Below, piece after piece: positions 54,014 to 54,709 of a DNA stretch of 54,709 bases. The DNA comes from Limobrevibacterium gyesilva (GTDB taxonomy: Bacteria; Pseudomonadota; Alphaproteobacteria; Acetobacterales; Acetobacteraceae). The notes below the pieces were generated by a model. That model was not told the origin of the DNA. It did no database searches and saw only the letters and a program-made list of their open reading frames with translations. How positions within the stretch are numbered: the first letter of the stretch is position 1; the number at the start of each line of letters is the position of its first letter. The translations under genes and the position numbers were made by a program. The stretch lies in contig NZ_JAPDNT010000030.1 of NCBI RefSeq assembly GCF_025989185.1, forward strand, positions 1 to 54,709. Reading direction: 5' to 3'.

Positions 54014-54709
54014 TGAGAATCAACGAACTGCTGGCCGGAACGGCATTGGCGCTGGTGCTGTCTGCTGGTGCTTACGCCCAGACGCCCAATGCCCCGGCGC
54101 CTAATGCCCCGACGCCCAATGTCCAGACATCCGGCTTGGGGCCTGATGGATGCCCGCTTGTGAAGTCGGTTGCTGGCGAGGGCGGTGCGGCGCGTCCCGT
54201 GGCTGGTGAGGGCGGGTTTGCCCGTCCGGTGGCCGGCGAGGGCGGTTTTGCCCGTCCGGTTGCTGGCGAGGGCGGGTTCGCACGTCCGGTTGCTGGTGAG
54301 GGCGGGTTCGCGCGTCCGGTGGCCGGTGAGGGCGGTGCAGCGCGTCCCGTGGCTGGTGAGGGCGGGTTTGCCCGCCCTGTTGCCGGCGAGGGCGGTTTTG
54401 CCCGTCCGGTTGCTGGCGAGGGCGGGTTCGCGCGTCCGGTGGCCGGCGAGGGCGGGTTCGCACGTCCGGTGGCCGGTGAGGGCGGGTTCGCACGTCCGGT
54501 TGCCGGTGAGGGCGGGTTCGCGCGCCCGGTTGCCGGTGAGGGCGGGTTTGCCCGGCCGGTCGCTGGCGAGGGCGGTGCGGCGCGTCCGGTTGCTGGTGAG
54601 GGCGGGTTTGCCCGGCCGGTTGCTGGTGAGGGTGGGTTTGCCCGGCCGGTTGCTGGCGAGGGCGGTGCGGCACGTCCGGTGGCTGGTGAGGGTGGGTTCG
54701 CGCGTCCGG
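54014..54709 (+). CDS. Secreted decapeptide-repeat protein (3' end outside window)
   Basis: The gene is cut by the window end; at least 232 residues are present. A signal peptide (about 1-22, ending AYA) is followed by a short Pro-Asn-rich linker (TPNAPAPNAPTPNVQ) and a stretch with one cysteine (GPDGCPLVK). A run of 10-residue repeats GGFARPVAGE follows from 54181, with four copies reading GGAARPVAGE. Seventeen full copies and part of the next are seen. Third codon positions vary while the amino acids do not, so the plus-strand frame is the selected one. No known family; an extracellular or surface repeat protein is inferred. Confidence 0.8.
54181..54709 (+). repeat. 30-base coding tandem repeat, 17.6 copies
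   Basis: Units of exactly 30 bases start at 54181 and continue to the window end without spacers or length changes. Alanine-type units are the 1st, 6th, 14th and 17th. The third and eighth units (54241-54270 and 54391-54420) are identical, and the first and sixth differ by one base, indicating a past duplication of a 5-unit (150-base) block. Confidence 0.95.

Noticed and set aside
54101-54673. Minus-strand His/Pro/Arg/Gln-rich repeat frame
   Set aside because: It is the mirror of the decapeptide-repeat gene. The plus frame has a start, a signal peptide and synonymous variation; the minus frame does not.
54181-54709. Possible CRISPR array (30-base repeats)
   Set aside because: Units are directly contiguous with no spacers and encode a conserved peptide.

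Overview
The window comes from a GC-rich (by eye about two thirds G+C or more) alphaproteobacterium, most likely Rhodospirillales/Acetobacteraceae. The evidence is a complete PhyR-NepR-EcfG general stress response cassette, which is found only in alphaproteobacteria, a Hedgehog/Hint-domain protein of the kind common in Acetobacteraceae, fused indolepyruvate ferredoxin oxidoreductase, and GC-rich palindromic intergenic repeats. The family-level call is inference. No rRNA, tRNA, insertion sequence, phage gene or CRISPR array was seen.

Layout. 0.1-1.7 kb: an amidase. 1.9-6.2 kb: a small low-oxygen stress module (BCAM0308-type zinc-ribbon protein, CBS-BON protein, universal stress protein, a second-type FtsH) with FNR/FixK-type boxes in front of both transcription units. 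6.3-9.0 kb: a Hint-domain protein and an alpha/beta hydrolase. 9.1-17.6 kb: a tightly packed valine/leucine catabolic operon (isobutyryl-CoA dehydrogenase, 3-hydroxyisobutyrate dehydrogenase, acyl-CoA synthetase, isovaleryl-CoA dehydrogenase, both methylcrotonyl-CoA carboxylase subunits). 17.8-21.2 kb: indolepyruvate ferredoxin oxidoreductase. 21.2-24.7 kb: an atypical SDR, two large palindromes, an M20 peptidase, a PEP-CTERM protein and a lipoprotein. 24.9-25.7 kb: an SMR exporter behind a guanidine-II (mini-ykkC) riboswitch, and a VOC protein. 25.8-29.8 kb: hydantoinase/oxoprolinase B and A subunits separated by a compound palindromic element. 29.9-35.3 kb: GST, an ABC substrate-binding protein, then an overlapping run of quinone oxidoreductase, SDR, EamA transporter and alpha/beta hydrolase.

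35.3-47.1 kb is a general-stress island: ecfG, nepR, phyR and an HWE histidine kinase sit in the middle. Around them are small stress proteins (an SDPP-motif peptide, a proline-rich peptide, a 25-residue membrane peptide, two DUF1328-type membrane peptides, PRC-barrel, CsbD, DUF2383 and FMN-binding stress proteins), an NRAMP-like transporter and a transglutaminase-like protease. Nine sequences fitting the EcfG promoter (GGAAC-N16/17-CGTT, six perfect, three with one mismatch) lie just upstream of these units, so the regulators and a large part of their likely regulon are physically clustered.

47.1-53.5 kb: an AlkA glycosylase, a lactate-permease-family transporter, a small membrane protein, and a four-gene translationally coupled catabolic operon (creatininase family, ketopantoate-reductase family, SDR, M20 dipeptidase). 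54.0 kb to the end: a secreted protein made of perfect 10-residue tandem repeats, which runs off the window.
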